Positions 55,651 to 64,000 of a stretch of 64,000 bases of DNA are shown piece after piece; positions within the stretch are counted from its first letter, which is position 1, and each line of letters starts with the position of its first letter. The notes beneath the pieces are model-generated. The model searched no databases. It had not been told where the DNA came from and saw nothing but the letters and a program-made list of their open reading frames with translations. Source of the DNA: Nostoc sp. LEGE 12450 (GTDB taxonomy: Bacteria; Cyanobacteriota; Cyanobacteriia; Cyanobacteriales; Nostocaceae); NCBI RefSeq assembly GCF_015206895.1, contig NZ_JADEXU010000022.1, forward strand, positions 1-64,000, read 5' to 3'. Both the position numbers and the translations under genes were made by a program.

Positions 55651-55851
55651 ATGGCTACTAATCTAGAAATTGACGAAAACTTAATTAAGGAAGCTCTCGA
55701 ACTTGGTGGTCATCCAACTAAGGACGCGGTTGTTGAAGAGGCATTACGAGAGTATGTGCAACGTCGAAAGCAACTGAAAATTATGGAGCTATTTGGCATG
55801 ATTGAATACGATCATGATTATGACTACAAGCAACAGCGTCAGAGTCGATGA
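55651..55851 (+). CDS. vapB: VapB-like antitoxin
   Basis: The 66-residue protein MATNLEIDENLIKEALELGG...TKDAVVEEALREYVQRRKQ has the ribbon-helix-helix antitoxin pattern, with an acidic, tyrosine/aspartate-rich tail (EYDHDYDYKQQ) for toxin binding. It overlaps the PIN toxin gene by 4 bp (ATGA), the usual coupling. It would repress its own promoter together with VapC. The tail fits the VapB2/AF1095-type 'VapB antitoxin' of cyanobacteria, as I recall. Confidence 0.9.
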   Translation: MATNLEIDENLIKEALELGGHPTKDAVVEEALREYVQRRKQLKIMELFGMIEYDHDYDYKQQRQSR

Positions 55852-56252
55852 AAGTCATTGTTGATACTTCAGTCTGGTCTTTAGCTCTCAGACGCAATTA
55901 TAAAGTTGACGACTCACCCCATGTTGCCGTGTTGCGAGAATTAATTACTGATGGTCGAGTTGCTTTTCTTGGTGCTGTCCGGCAAGAGATACTCTCAGGT
56001 ATTCGTGATGCCAACCAATACAATCGGCTGAAAAATTATCTCCGCGCATTTCCCAATCTTGAGTTAGATATGGAAGACTATGAACTTGCTTCTGAGTTTT
56101 ATAATATTTGCAGAAGCAATGGTATTCAAGGTGCAAACACAGATTTCCTCATTTGTGCCGTAGCAGCTCGGAGAAATTACAAAATAATAAGCACAGATAA
56201 GGATTTTGAGAATTTCAGTCAGCATATTCCCATAACCTTGTTTCAATGCTAA
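55848..56252 (+). CDS. vapC: VapC-like PIN-domain RNase toxin
   Basis: The 134-residue PIN domain keeps the acidic residues D6 (VDTSVW), E47 (RQEILSG), D99 (NTDFLICAVA) and D117 (STDKDF). These coordinate metal for single-strand RNA cleavage. The toxin would inhibit translation, probably by cutting tRNA or rRNA, when its antitoxin is degraded. It overlaps vapB by 4 bp. The active site looks intact, so the module should be functional. Confidence 0.92.
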   Translation: MKVIVDTSVWSLALRRNYKVDDSPHVAVLRELITDGRVAFLGAVRQEILSGIRDANQYNRLKNYLRAFPNLELDMEDYELASEFYNICRSNGIQGANTDFLICAVAARRNYKIISTDKDFENFSQHIPITLFQC

Positions 56253-56532
56253 GTTTACCTACTTACTCGCACACATAGATCGTAGAAAATTTAAATACTT
56301 GGGATTATTATTTATATATATCCATATCCTCTAGCAATAAAAATTCTCCGTAGATTAGATGGAACTCGCACAAAATGTAAAGATAAAGCAAAAAAGCGAT
56401 ATTGTTCTGCGAGTCTAACGTAGTAGGATTGTTCAAGTGAAGGGGGTACGCTTTGCACGATGAGTAGCCATCGATCGCTAGTAGGCACCCTAAAATAAGA
56501 ACAAAAGACGATTCCTAAAACAAGCACACTCC

Positions 56533-58983
56533 ATGCGTATTTCTCTAAATTGGCTGCGCGAACTAGTAGAGATAAAACTAAGTCCAGAAGAATTAGCCGA
56601 AACCCTGACAATGGCGGGGTTTGAGGTAGAAGATATTGAAGATCGCCGCACTTGGGCAAATGGCGTGGTTGTAGGGAAAGTGCTTGAGCGTCAACCCCAC
56701 CCCAACGCCGATAAATTAAGTGTTTGCCAAGTCGATATCGGTGCAGGTGAAACTTTAAATATTGTCTGTGGCGCTGCCAATGTGAAGGCAGATATCTATG
56801 TACCGATCGCAACTACGGGTACTTACTTACCCAACATCGATTTAAAAATTAAACCTGCAAAACTCCGTGGTGTCCCTTCTCAGGGCATGATTTGTTCTTT
56901 AAAGGAACTCGGTTTGCCCACCGATGTAGACGGAATTCATATTTTTACCCAGGAAAATTTACCATTAGGTAGTGATGTGCGTCCTTTGTTGGGTCTAGAT
57001 GATGTAATTTTAGACCTGACTGCAACTGCCAATCGCGCTGATGCTCTGAGTATGGTAGGTGTAGCCAGAGAAGTCGCAGCTTTAACTGGTGGAAAGTTGA
57101 GCATCCCTGAACCTGGTGAAGTTTCTATTAGCAAAAATACTGGAAATTTAACTTTAAAAATTGCTGATACACAAGCTTGTCCTGCATACATCGGTACGGT
57201 AATTGAACAGGTCAAAATTGCTCCATCTCCTGAATGGTTGCAACAGCGTTTGCGGGCAGCTGGGGTACGTCCTATAAGTAATGTTGTGGATATTACTAAC
57301 TACGTTTTGTTGGAATGGGGACAACCATTGCACGCCTTTGACCGCGATCGCATAAAATCTGTTGCAAGTAGCGAAAATTTAACCATCGGCGTTCGTTTCG
57401 CTAATAATGGTGAATCCCTCAAAACCTTGGATGGACAAACTCGCACCCTCTCAACCCAAAATTTGTTAATTACCGCTAACGACAAGCCCGTTGCATTGGC
57501 GGGAGTCATGGGTGGGGAAGAAACAGAAGTCTATGAAGGGACTCAAAGCCTAGTTTTAGAAGCAGCTTTATTTGATTCTGTGGCAATTCGCCGTTCTTCG
57601 CGCAGTGCAGGCTTAAGAAGTGAGGCTTCTGGGAGATATGAACGGGGAGTTAACCGCGCTGAGTTGGAAATAGCTAATCGCCGCGCTTTATCCTTAATTA
57701 GCGAATTAGCGAGTGCAATTCTTGTCCAGCAAGAAATTGCCGACACTCGCCCCGATCCTTCTACCTGGAGTCGTTCGATCGCACTGCGTTTAGACCGAGT
57801 TAATCAGATACTAGGGCCAATCGATTTGGGAGAGGACACAGGTGAACTCCAAGGACAAGATGTTGAGCGCATCCTGACTGCACTAGGATGTCAGTTGACT
57901 TCTTCAGGTGAAGATAGCAACCATCAACCTACATGGTCAGTTGCCGTCCCACCCTATCGTTACCGCGACTTAGAGCGAGAAATTGATTTAATTGAAGAAA
58001 TCGCCCGTCTCTATGGTTACAACCGATTCTGCGATACTTTACCAGAAAAATCGGAAGGTGGTTATCTACCTTTAGACGAGGAACTGATTCGCAAGTTACG
58101 GGCTTTCCTCCGGGCTGAAGGATTGACAGAATTAATCCACTATTCTTTAGTTAAACCAGGAGAAGACAGACAGATAGTACTGTCAAATCCTTTATTTGCC
58201 GAATATTCAGCGCTACGAAACGATTTGCTATCTGGGTTGATTGATGCCTTTCAATACAATTTAGAGCAAGGTAATGGTTCCCTAAACGGCTTTGAAATCG
58301 GGCAAATTTTCTGGCGAGAAGAAGACGGTTTGCAAGAAACAGAAGCCTTAGCTGGGATTATAGGAGGCGATCGCACCATTGGCAAATGGTCAAAAAGTGG
58401 ACGTGAAGAACCCATCACCTGGTTTGAAGCCAAAGGCACTTTAGAAAGCATATTTCGGCAACTTGCCTTGCCGGTAGAATTCCAACCCGATCGCCGCGAC
58501 GAGCGCTTACATCCAGGACGTACCGCTTCTCTGTGGATTCGGGGTAACAGACTAGGTATTTTTGGACAACTCCATCCCCAATTGCGACGAGAAAAAGGTT
58601 TACCAGATTCCGTTTATGTTTTCCAGTTAAATCTAGATGTGCTTTTAGATTCTCTGGGAGAAGATGAAGTTCTGGTACCAACATTCCAGCCTTATTCTAC
58701 CTATCCAGCTAGCGATCGCGACATCGCCTTTTTCGCACCTGTGAAAATCTCAGTTTCCGAAATTCAAAAAGTAATTACCAAAGCGGGTAAAGATTTGCTC
58801 GAATCAGTGGAATTATTTGATGAATATCGCGGCGAAAATGTCCCCGAAGGGCAGAGGAGTTTAGCATTCCGTCTAGTTTATCGAGCTAGCGATCGTACTT
58901 TGACTGAGGCTGAAGTCGAACCAGTACACAATAAAGTTCGCGAAGCTTTGGTGGAAAAATTCGGCGTAAATCTTAGAAGTTAG
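56533..58983 (+). CDS. pheT: Phenylalanine--tRNA ligase, beta subunit
   Basis: The 816-residue protein has the N-terminal '[21 protein letters not shown]', the tRNA-binding EMAP-like domain (about 40-150, '[27 protein letters not shown]'), the B3/B4 editing region (about 210-370) and B5 (about 400-480). The catalytic-like core (about 490-680) and the C-terminal FDX-ACB anticodon domain (about 720-816, '[14 protein letters not shown]') follow. It charges tRNA-Phe with the alpha subunit, pheS, which is not in this window. The gap between pheS and pheT is normal for cyanobacteria, in which the two are unlinked. Confidence 0.98.
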   Translation: MRISLNWLRELVEIKLSPEELAETLTMAGFEVEDIEDRRTWANGVVVGKVLERQPHPNADKLSVCQVDIGAGETLNIVCGAANVKADIYVPIATTGTYLPNIDLKIKPAKLRGVPSQGMICSLKELGLPTDVDGIHIFTQENLPLGSDVRPLLGLDDVILDLTATANRADALSMVGVAREVAALTGGKLSIPEPGEVSISKNTGNLTLKIADTQACPAYIGTVIEQVKIAPSPEWLQQRLRAAGVRPISNVVDITNYVLLEWGQPLHAFDRDRIKSVASSENLTIGVRFANNGESLKTLDGQTRTLSTQNLLITANDKPVALAGVMGGEETEVYEGTQSLVLEAALFDSVAIRRSSRSAGLRSEASGRYERGVNRAELEIANRRALSLISELASAILVQQEIADTRPDPSTWSRSIALRLDRVNQILGPIDLGEDTGELQGQDVERILTALGCQLTSSGEDSNHQPTWSVAVPPYRYRDLEREIDLIEEIARLYGYNRFCDTLPEKSEGGYLPLDEELIRKLRAFLRAEGLTELIHYSLVKPGEDRQIVLSNPLFAEYSALRNDLLSGLIDAFQYNLEQGNGSLNGFEIGQIFWREEDGLQETEALAGIIGGDRTIGKWSKSGREEPITWFEAKGTLESIFRQLALPVEFQPDRRDERLHPGRTASLWIRGNRLGIFGQLHPQLRREKGLPDSVYVFQLNLDVLLDSLGEDEVLVPTFQPYSTYPASDRDIAFFAPVKISVSEIQKVITKAGKDLLESVELFDEYRGENVPEGQRSLAFRLVYRASDRTLTEAEVEPVHNKVREALVEKFGVNLRS

Positions 58984-59095
58984 TCATTTGTCCTTTGTCA
59001 TTGGTCATTTGTTAAGAGTTAGGAGTTAATAATTCCTCACTCTTAAACCTACTGGCTCCAAAATCTAAAATCTAAAATCCAAAATTGGTAAAGTT
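58984..59095. repeat. AATGACC-type heptamer and direct repeats
   Basis: Tandem-like variants of GTCATTTGTCCTTTGTCATTG at 58983-59013 and AAAATCTAAAATC repeats near 59060 fill the gap after pheT. Confidence 0.6.
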
Positions 59096-59365
59096 ATGCC
59101 TAAATATGTACTCTGGGGAAGTTACTGCGAAGATGTTCTTGAAAAACGCGCCCCACACCGTGAAGCTCATTTAGACGGATTAGCAAAACAGAAAGAATCC
59201 GGTGTGCTAATTATTATTGGCCCCACCAAGGATGTCACAAAAGTTTTTGGAATTTACGAAGCCGAAGATGAAGCCACTGTACGCCAGTTGATTGAAAACG
59301 ATCCCTACTGGAAAAATGGCATCTGGACTGAATATTCTGTCAAAGAATGGATTCAGGCTTTATAA
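59096..59365 (+). CDS. YciI-like small protein
   Basis: The 89-residue protein has the YciI-family look: 'MPKYVLWGSYCEDVLEKRAPHREAHLDGLAKQKESG', with a conserved H20 in REAHL, a 'IIGPTKD' turn, the acidic 'DDEATVRQLIENDPYWKNGIW' and an end near 'YSVKEW'. YciI proteins are ferredoxin-like alpha/beta dimers; the histidine and aspartate suggest an enzymatic role that is not settled for most members. It sits between pheT and the Tab2-like gene. Confidence 0.85.
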   Translation: MPKYVLWGSYCEDVLEKRAPHREAHLDGLAKQKESGVLIIIGPTKDVTKVFGIYEAEDEATVRQLIENDPYWKNGIWTEYSVKEWIQAL

Positions 59366-59448
59366 ATTGGGCATGGGGCATGGGGCATTGATTATAATTC
59401 TCCTCCCCCATTCCCAATTCCCCATTCCCAATTCCCAATTCCCAATTT
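59366..59448. repeat. Heptamer tandem repeats (CATTCCC/AATTCCC)
   Basis: Units GGGCATG appear at 59371-59390, and (C/A)ATTCCC is repeated about five times at 59409-59446, ending directly before the next gene's ATG. The ribosome-binding region of that gene is replaced by repeat DNA. Confidence 0.85.
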
Positions 59449-60243
59449 ATGAAAATTTGGCAGGTTGATTTTTATCGTCGTCCCTCACAAGATGCGTCTG
59501 GACAAGTTCTATGGGAGTTGTTGATTTGTAATGCAACTCGCAGCTTTGAGTATGAAGCTACCTGTCTTCAGTCAGCAGCAAATTCTAATTGGGTAGCTGC
59601 TCAACTTGAGCTAGCCGCAGGTGAAAAATTGCCAGATGTGATTCAGGTGTTTCGTCCTCAGTCTCTAAGCTTAATTGAGGCGGCGGGACGCAATTTAAGT
59701 ATAAATGTCGAACCTACACGCCACACTTTGGCGTTGAAGCAGTGGTTACAAGAAAAGCAATATCCCTCAGCGCTAGATAAACCACCTCCAGCACCATTAC
59801 CAGAGAACCTCTGGGGAGAACAATGGCGGTTTGCGACTTTACCTGCTAGTGATGTAGAAACGAGATTTAGCGATCGCCCCATTCCCATTTTGCACATCCC
59901 AGAACATCTTAAACCCATCAATTTGGGTTTAGCGTCAACAGTGCCCGTCCCTGGTGTAATAATTTATGGTGGACGGCAATCGATGCGCCTAGCCCGGTGG
60001 TTACAGCAAGCCCGTCCTGTGGCGTTAAACTACATTTCTGGCGCACCAGATGGCTTAGTATTAGAAGCTGGCTTAGTAGATAGGTGGATTGTTGCCACTT
60101 TTGAAGATCCAGAAGTTACAACAGCAGCCCAAACATATCAACAGCGAAAAAAGCATTGCCGAGGATTGCATTTTTTGTTAGTACAACCAGATGATTCCGG
60201 TATGACTTATAGCGGCTTTTGGTTATTGCAGGCAGAAGATTGA
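59449..60243 (+). CDS. Tab2/Atab2-family RNA-binding protein
   Basis: The 264-residue protein starts MKIWQVDFYRRPSQDASGQVLWELLICN and has the family landmarks 'AGRNLSINVEPTRHTLALKQWL', 'LPENLWGEQWRFATL' and 'IYGGRQSMRLARWLQ'. Homologs in plants and algae bind the psaB mRNA and help make photosystem I; the cyanobacterial protein is thought to have a related role. No typical Shine-Dalgarno precedes the ATG, because heptamer repeats abut it. Confidence 0.9.
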   Translation: MKIWQVDFYRRPSQDASGQVLWELLICNATRSFEYEATCLQSAANSNWVAAQLELAAGEKLPDVIQVFRPQSLSLIEAAGRNLSINVEPTRHTLALKQWLQEKQYPSALDKPPPAPLPENLWGEQWRFATLPASDVETRFSDRPIPILHIPEHLKPINLGLASTVPVPGVIIYGGRQSMRLARWLQQARPVALNYISGAPDGLVLEAGLVDRWIVATFEDPEVTTAAQTYQQRKKHCRGLHFLLVQPDDSGMTYSGFWLLQAED

Positions 60244-60433
60244 TATTAATTGCCAAAAATATTTGTCTGCTTAATTTCTATAGCTAAAAAAATCAACTAA
60301 AGCGAAGTCTGGCTGCAAACCGATTGTCTACACTTTATTGTAATTTGCCTATATTAGGTAAGGTACATAGGCTTGGCAAATTATAGTATGATAATTAAAT
60401 CATACTAAATAGTAATACTAAAAAATCATATAG

Positions 60434-60664
60434 ATGCTCAAAGTTACAATTACCTTAGAAGAAGACATTCTGCAATTTGTAGATCAGTATGCACAGGGAA
60501 ATCGTAGTGCATACATCAATACACTGCTAGCAGAACACCGCCGTCAAATTTTGGCAGCAGAAATGATTGCAGCTCTCAAGCAGGATACTGAAGATCCAGA
60601 ATATCAAGCTGAAATTGCTACTTGGGATAGTGTTGTTGGGGATGGCATAAATGCCAGGGAGTAA
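60434..60664 (+). CDS. MazE/RHH-like antitoxin
   Basis: The 76-residue protein starts MLKVTITLEEDILQFVDQYAQGNRSAYINTLLAEHRRQ, with the ribbon-helix-helix pattern (beta strand 'KVTITLEEDIL', then two helices). An acidic tail, LKQDTEDPEYQAEIATWD, would occupy the toxin. The 3' end overlaps the MazF-like gene by 14 bp. It is the likely repressor of this toxin-antitoxin pair. Confidence 0.85.
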   Translation: MLKVTITLEEDILQFVDQYAQGNRSAYINTLLAEHRRQILAAEMIAALKQDTEDPEYQAEIATWDSVVGDGINARE

Positions 60665-61010
60665 TTTAACTTATCAGCGAGGAGAAATACGTTGGGTTAA
60701 TCTCGATCCAACAGTGGGGGCTGAAGCGAAAAAAATCCGTGCTTGCTTGATTGTGCAAAATGACATCATGAATCAGTATGGGTTGCTGACAATTGTGATT
60801 CCATTTCGACCCGGAAGTAAACAAGCCCCCTACGTTGTAAATGTGAAAGCAACACCAAATAATGGATTAGACCAAGACCGTTTTATAGATATTGGCCAAA
60901 TTCGTGCTGTTGATCATAGTCGTATTTTAGGTTTGGTGGGCGTGCTGGAGTCAGAATACTGGGAACTTATTCATACAGCTTTAAATGTAGTTCTGGGATT
61001 TGTAGTTTAG
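60651..61010 (+). CDS. mazF: MazF/PemK-like mRNA interferase toxin
   Basis: The 119-residue protein has the MazF start 'YQRGEIRWVNLDPTVGAEAKKIRACLIVQND', an 'IVIPFRPG' strand, and 'QIRAVDHSRI' containing the family's RxxD-like catalytic region. It is predicted to cut mRNA at short sequence motifs. The upstream antitoxin overlaps it by 14 bp. Its first residues (MPGSNLT) lie inside the overlap. Confidence 0.93.
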   Translation: MPGSNLTYQRGEIRWVNLDPTVGAEAKKIRACLIVQNDIMNQYGLLTIVIPFRPGSKQAPYVVNVKATPNNGLDQDRFIDIGQIRAVDHSRILGLVGVLESEYWELIHTALNVVLGFVV

Positions 61011-61331
61011 GGGTATTAGGGAATAAAGAAAGATAGAGATTAAATTGAGGCGAGCGCTTTTCTGTAATAAGCCTTGTAATCAGAATATTGCTTATGTATT
61101 TGCGTGTATTAATTATTTATAGTATATTTGTTTACTAATTACAATTTACTAGCAAGCAAGCTGAGGAAGTGATGTCTGAAGACGCACTCAACTAGTTGTA
61201 TGTGCTGTGAAGAGGCGATCGCATCTTTGTCTGATGTCAGCTAATTTTTCTTGCTAAATAGTACAAGAATTATACCTGTGATATTAGTTACTTAACTAGT
61301 CTTACTAATCTGATTACCGGAGATCATCAAC
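61011..61331. other. 321-bp intergenic region upstream of the TcmP-like gene
   Basis: No gene or clear repeat is present, apart from one octamer GGCGATCGC near 61214. The TcmP promoter probably lies here. Confidence 0.45.
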
Positions 61332-62648
61332 ATGAGTAAAACACAAGCAACCTGGAATGCAGATGGAAGTAAACTTCCTTCAATAGATATTCATACTAAA
61401 GCCAAGCATTTAATTATTGATAAATACATTGAAAATCTGGTTATTACACTTTATAAAAAAGCTGCTTATGGAGTAACTACGTTTACTTTTATAGATGGTT
61501 TTTGTGGTGGTGGAATGTATAAGGATAATAATAACGAATGGGAAGGATCTCCTATTAGGATCATAAAAGCTGTGAGAGAAGCACATAAAAAGTCACGCCG
61601 AATTTATCCAGAACCATTAAATGTCAGATTTATTTTTATAGACAATAAGAAATCTCATTTGAGTTGCTTAAAAACATACTCAATGCCAAAATCAGGTTTA
61701 GCAGATTTAGTGGACGAACAACCGCATAAATTTACCTATGATTATGGAGATAGGATAGAACAATGTGAATTTATTAATGGTGAATTTGAAAACTTAGCTA
61801 ATGCCTGTATATTTACAGTAGAAAATCGTAAAGGTCATTCTTTCTTCTTACTTGATCCATTTGGATGGACAGATGTATCAATGAAAACAATTAGGAATAT
61901 AAATAACCTTAAAGGATCTGAAATACTTTACACTTATATGATTGCCTTTATTACAAGATTTATTAGCGAAAGATACACAACTCAGATGCGAGGTTTTCAA
62001 AATATACTTGAAGCAGATGGATACTATGATGCAGCTAATTTAGAAGATACAAGTAAAGGAGAACAGTGTTATTTGAGAGATCAAACCGTGAAGCTTTTCA
62101 TGGAAAAAGGTAAATCAAGGTATGTATTTACGTTTGCACTGATTCCTAGAGGTGAGAATATCGTATTGTACTATCTGCTACATTTATCACAAAATTTAAC
62201 AGCGCTAGAAGTCATAAAAGAATGTTTTGAATTAGAAAATAATTTAAATTATCAATATCATTATGAAATTTATGGCTATGGATTTAGAAGTGCTAATTAT
62301 TATAATCAAAATCAGCTTTCACTTGAACTTAATATTACTAAAAACACCTATGAGATTTGCCTAGATAAACTAGATCAAGATGTAGGAAAACTAATAACAG
62401 AGAATCCTGATGGTATTTCTTATAAAGAAATCAAACAGAAAACTATGCATCTTAATCCAGCTAACAGAAGACTATATAATGAATATTTAAATAGGAATTT
62501 AAAAGAAAAAGAAATAGAAGTTTGGAGAGATGGCAAAATCTTGACAAGAAGTCAGACAGATTATAAAAAGTCAGATATAATAAAGGTACCGAGTAAATAT
62601 CAATTTTCATTATTTTCTAAACCCAAGTTTTTTCTATCTGATTTCTAA
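61332..62648 (+). CDS. tcmP: TcmP-like 'three-Cys-motif partner' protein
   Basis: The 438-residue protein matches the family I recall as three-Cys-motif partner: an N-terminal 'DIHTKAKHLIIDKYIENLV', then 'FIDGFCGGGMY' (a methyltransferase-like Rossmann nucleotide loop), 'FIFIDNKKSHLSCL' and 'FFLLDPFGWTDVSMKTI'. The C-terminal part (about 330-438) resembles a winged-helix region ('GISYKEIKQKT'). It is AT-rich, unlike the Tab2-like and pheT genes. It is followed 46 bp later by a radical SAM gene with CxxxCxxC, as this family's name predicts. The reaction is not known. Confidence 0.8.
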   Translation: MSKTQATWNADGSKLPSIDIHTKAKHLIIDKYIENLVITLYKKAAYGVTTFTFIDGFCGGGMYKDNNNEWEGSPIRIIKAVREAHKKSRRIYPEPLNVRFIFIDNKKSHLSCLKTYSMPKSGLADLVDEQPHKFTYDYGDRIEQCEFINGEFENLANACIFTVENRKGHSFFLLDPFGWTDVSMKTIRNINNLKGSEILYTYMIAFITRFISERYTTQMRGFQNILEADGYYDAANLEDTSKGEQCYLRDQTVKLFMEKGKSRYVFTFALIPRGENIVLYYLLHLSQNLTALEVIKECFELENNLNYQYHYEIYGYGFRSANYYNQNQLSLELNITKNTYEICLDKLDQDVGKLITENPDGISYKEIKQKTMHLNPANRRLYNEYLNRNLKEKEIEVWRDGKILTRSQTDYKKSDIIKVPSKYQFSLFSKPKFFLSDF

Positions 62649-62694
62649 AACATAACTAGATAATATTTTCTGATACATTAACTGGCGGTACACA

Positions 62695-63717
62695 ATGTCC
62701 ATCGTCAAAGGCACTGAAAAAATTATTAATCCCCTTCAAGAAAGTGCCCTTAATAAAAAAGGGCTATGTGACTATGTAGTTAACGTAGCATCAGGGTGCC
62801 TGCATGGTTGTACCTTCTGTTATGTACCTTCGACTCCTGCAATTCGTACAAAGCAAGCCCAGTTAAGAGAACAAGGAGTTAGCGATCCTCAGATGGATTG
62901 GGGAAAATATCTCTTCGTTCGTGAAGAAATACCTGAGCAATTAGAAAAGACCCTAAGCCGCAAGAAGTCATGGCGCGTAACACCAGAAGGTAAAGGTGTT
63001 GTTCTTCTTTGTTCTGGAACAGATCCTTACCAGAACAAGCAAACTGCTAATGTTACCCGTGGTGCCGTTCAGGCTTTATTGCACTATAAAAAACGAATAA
63101 GAATTCTGACTCGTAGCCCCTTGTGGGTGAATGATATCAATATTTTCAAAGACCCCAACGTTATAGTCGGTATGAGTTTACCATATTTGGATGATGAACT
63201 TAGTCGGCAAATTGAACCTCAAGCCCCTTTACCTTCAGAACGCTATAAAGCCTTAATCAAAGGTCATAAAGCTGGGTGTAGGTTGTATGTTGCAATTGCT
63301 CCTACCCCTCCTAATATGAATTTAGATGATTTCAAAAGACATTTGTATAAAATTATGCAATTCGATCCAGAAGTAATCTTTTGGGAACCTATAAATGCTC
63401 GCGGAACTAATGGCAAGCGGATGATAGCAGCAGGCTTGGAATTTGCCAGTTCTATTATGACAAAAAGCTCATGGGGAGAATGCTTCAAAAGACAATGGGA
63501 TGATATTGAAGCAGCAGCAAGAGAAGTGGGATGTGAGGATCGCCTTCATATTTGGCCTGATCCTGAACTAAGAGGGTATGTTGATGAAGCTAAGATAGCG
63601 TATTGGTTATATAAACCAACAGTAGAAAAGTGGAACAGCATGACGGTATCAGAATCCAAAGTCAAACCTCTTCAGCCTGTTCGTAATAAATCTCAAACAG
63701 CTATTACTAATAGTTAA
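62695..63717 (+). CDS. Radical SAM protein with CxxxCxxC, partner of TcmP
   Basis: The 340-residue protein has the radical-SAM iron-sulfur motif C34-x3-C38-x2-C41 in SGCLHGCTFCYVP, the SAM-binding 'LLCSGTDPYQNKQ', 'ILTRSPLWVNDINIF' and 'VGMSLPYLDDELSRQIEPQAP', the layout of spore-photoproduct-lyase-like or DUF5131/Gp37-Gp68-related proteins. The downstream 'FWEPINARGTN' is also typical. It would form a 5'-deoxyadenosyl radical to modify a substrate, possibly nucleic acid. It forms an operon with the TcmP-like gene. The TcmP/radical SAM pair is widely conserved but its function is unknown. Confidence 0.82.
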   Translation: MSIVKGTEKIINPLQESALNKKGLCDYVVNVASGCLHGCTFCYVPSTPAIRTKQAQLREQGVSDPQMDWGKYLFVREEIPEQLEKTLSRKKSWRVTPEGKGVVLLCSGTDPYQNKQTANVTRGAVQALLHYKKRIRILTRSPLWVNDINIFKDPNVIVGMSLPYLDDELSRQIEPQAPLPSERYKALIKGHKAGCRLYVAIAPTPPNMNLDDFKRHLYKIMQFDPEVIFWEPINARGTNGKRMIAAGLEFASSIMTKSSWGECFKRQWDDIEAAAREVGCEDRLHIWPDPELRGYVDEAKIAYWLYKPTVEKWNSMTVSESKVKPLQPVRNKSQTAITNS

Positions 63718-64000
63718 AAGACTTCCATATTTAAAGAGTAAACTGCCTCTTAAAAAGCTAATCTAATTCCCATTATTACTGAAAATAAATCAACAAACCG
63801 AATCTTCTGGATAGATACTTGACTCACATTCCACAGGTTAGTTAAGGAAGAAGATGATGAGATTGATGTTGTCCGTGTGGGAATTAGATATCGCAAGATG
63901 GAGCCTTTATTCTTAAAATCGTAGACTTGTATTAAGTTGTAACTAATGCCAGGGTGCGATCGCCTGATCTTGTGGGATGGGCATTACCAAAAAATGTCGC
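63718..64000. other. 283-bp end of window
   Basis: No complete gene. A short open stretch at about 63823-63923 (plus strand) ends in VVRVGIRYRKMEPLFLKS-stop and could be the tail of a decayed or truncated gene, but I cannot name a family. Confidence 0.4.

Noticed and set aside
56312-56812. 166-codon minus-strand frame overlapping pheT
   Set aside because: Its coding part is antisense to the conserved pheT N terminus.

Overview
The window looks like chromosome of a filamentous, heterocyst-forming cyanobacterium (Nostoc/Anabaena type). The evidence is the many GCGATCGC-like octamers (HIP1), the Nostocales-style short dispersed repeats and heptamer tandem repeats, an XisH/XisI pair, a PatA-like regulator, a Tab2/Atab2 protein, a predicted cyanobacteriochrome, and a long polysaccharide cluster containing hepC and hepA, which in Anabaena make the heterocyst envelope polysaccharide. 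Everything here is read from sequence and from remembered family features; no database search was run.

Layout. 1-5.2 kb: a sterol-desaturase/SDR fusion, an orphan Phd-type antitoxin, xisI/xisH, and a translationally coupled ATPase + HNH nuclease pair resembling Septu defence (PtuA/PtuB). 5.2-8.6 kb: ahcY with a clear terminator, and an MscS channel. 8.7-15.1 kb: a secreted zinc metalloprotease with RTX repeats and an embedded P-domain, and an RND efflux pump. 15.3-19.3 kb: a small conserved protein, an M23 peptidase and a second MscS channel. 19.9-22.2 kb: a c-di-GMP enzyme with EAL, GAF and GGDEF domains whose GAF has both cysteines of a DXCF cyanobacteriochrome.

22.7-49.0 kb is one minus-strand polysaccharide block of 20 genes. 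It holds nine or ten glycosyltransferases, a Wzy/ligase-like membrane protein, HepA (ABC exporter), HepC (sugar-transferase-like), a Wzc-like chain-length/tyrosine kinase protein, and sugar-nucleotide genes (rfbF, rfbC-like, NAD-epimerase, C-methyltransferase, SAF-domain oxidoreductase, a PhyH-type dioxygenase, an LhgO-like oxidase). Together they can make an activated and probably C-methylated deoxysugar, assemble a repeat unit and export it. Gene content and the hepC-hepA order match the HEP island of Anabaena.

49.3-53.1 kb: a kinase-TPR protein, a PP2C phosphatase and a TerY-like VWA protein, resembling the 'TerY-P triad'. 53.8-55.6 kb: a PatA/PixG-like regulator followed by a CheY-like receiver. 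55.6-61 kb: VapBC, pheT, a YciI-like protein, a Tab2-like protein and a MazEF-like pair. 61.3-63.7 kb: a TcmP-like protein next to a radical SAM protein, an undercharacterised pair.

Non-coding space is rich in short palindromes and heptamer repeats. Two 30-bp copies of a dispersed repeat lie in-frame inside genes of the polysaccharide cluster, and a partial copy lies in the signal peptide of the first MscS channel. No rRNA, tRNA, CRISPR array or complete transposon was seen.
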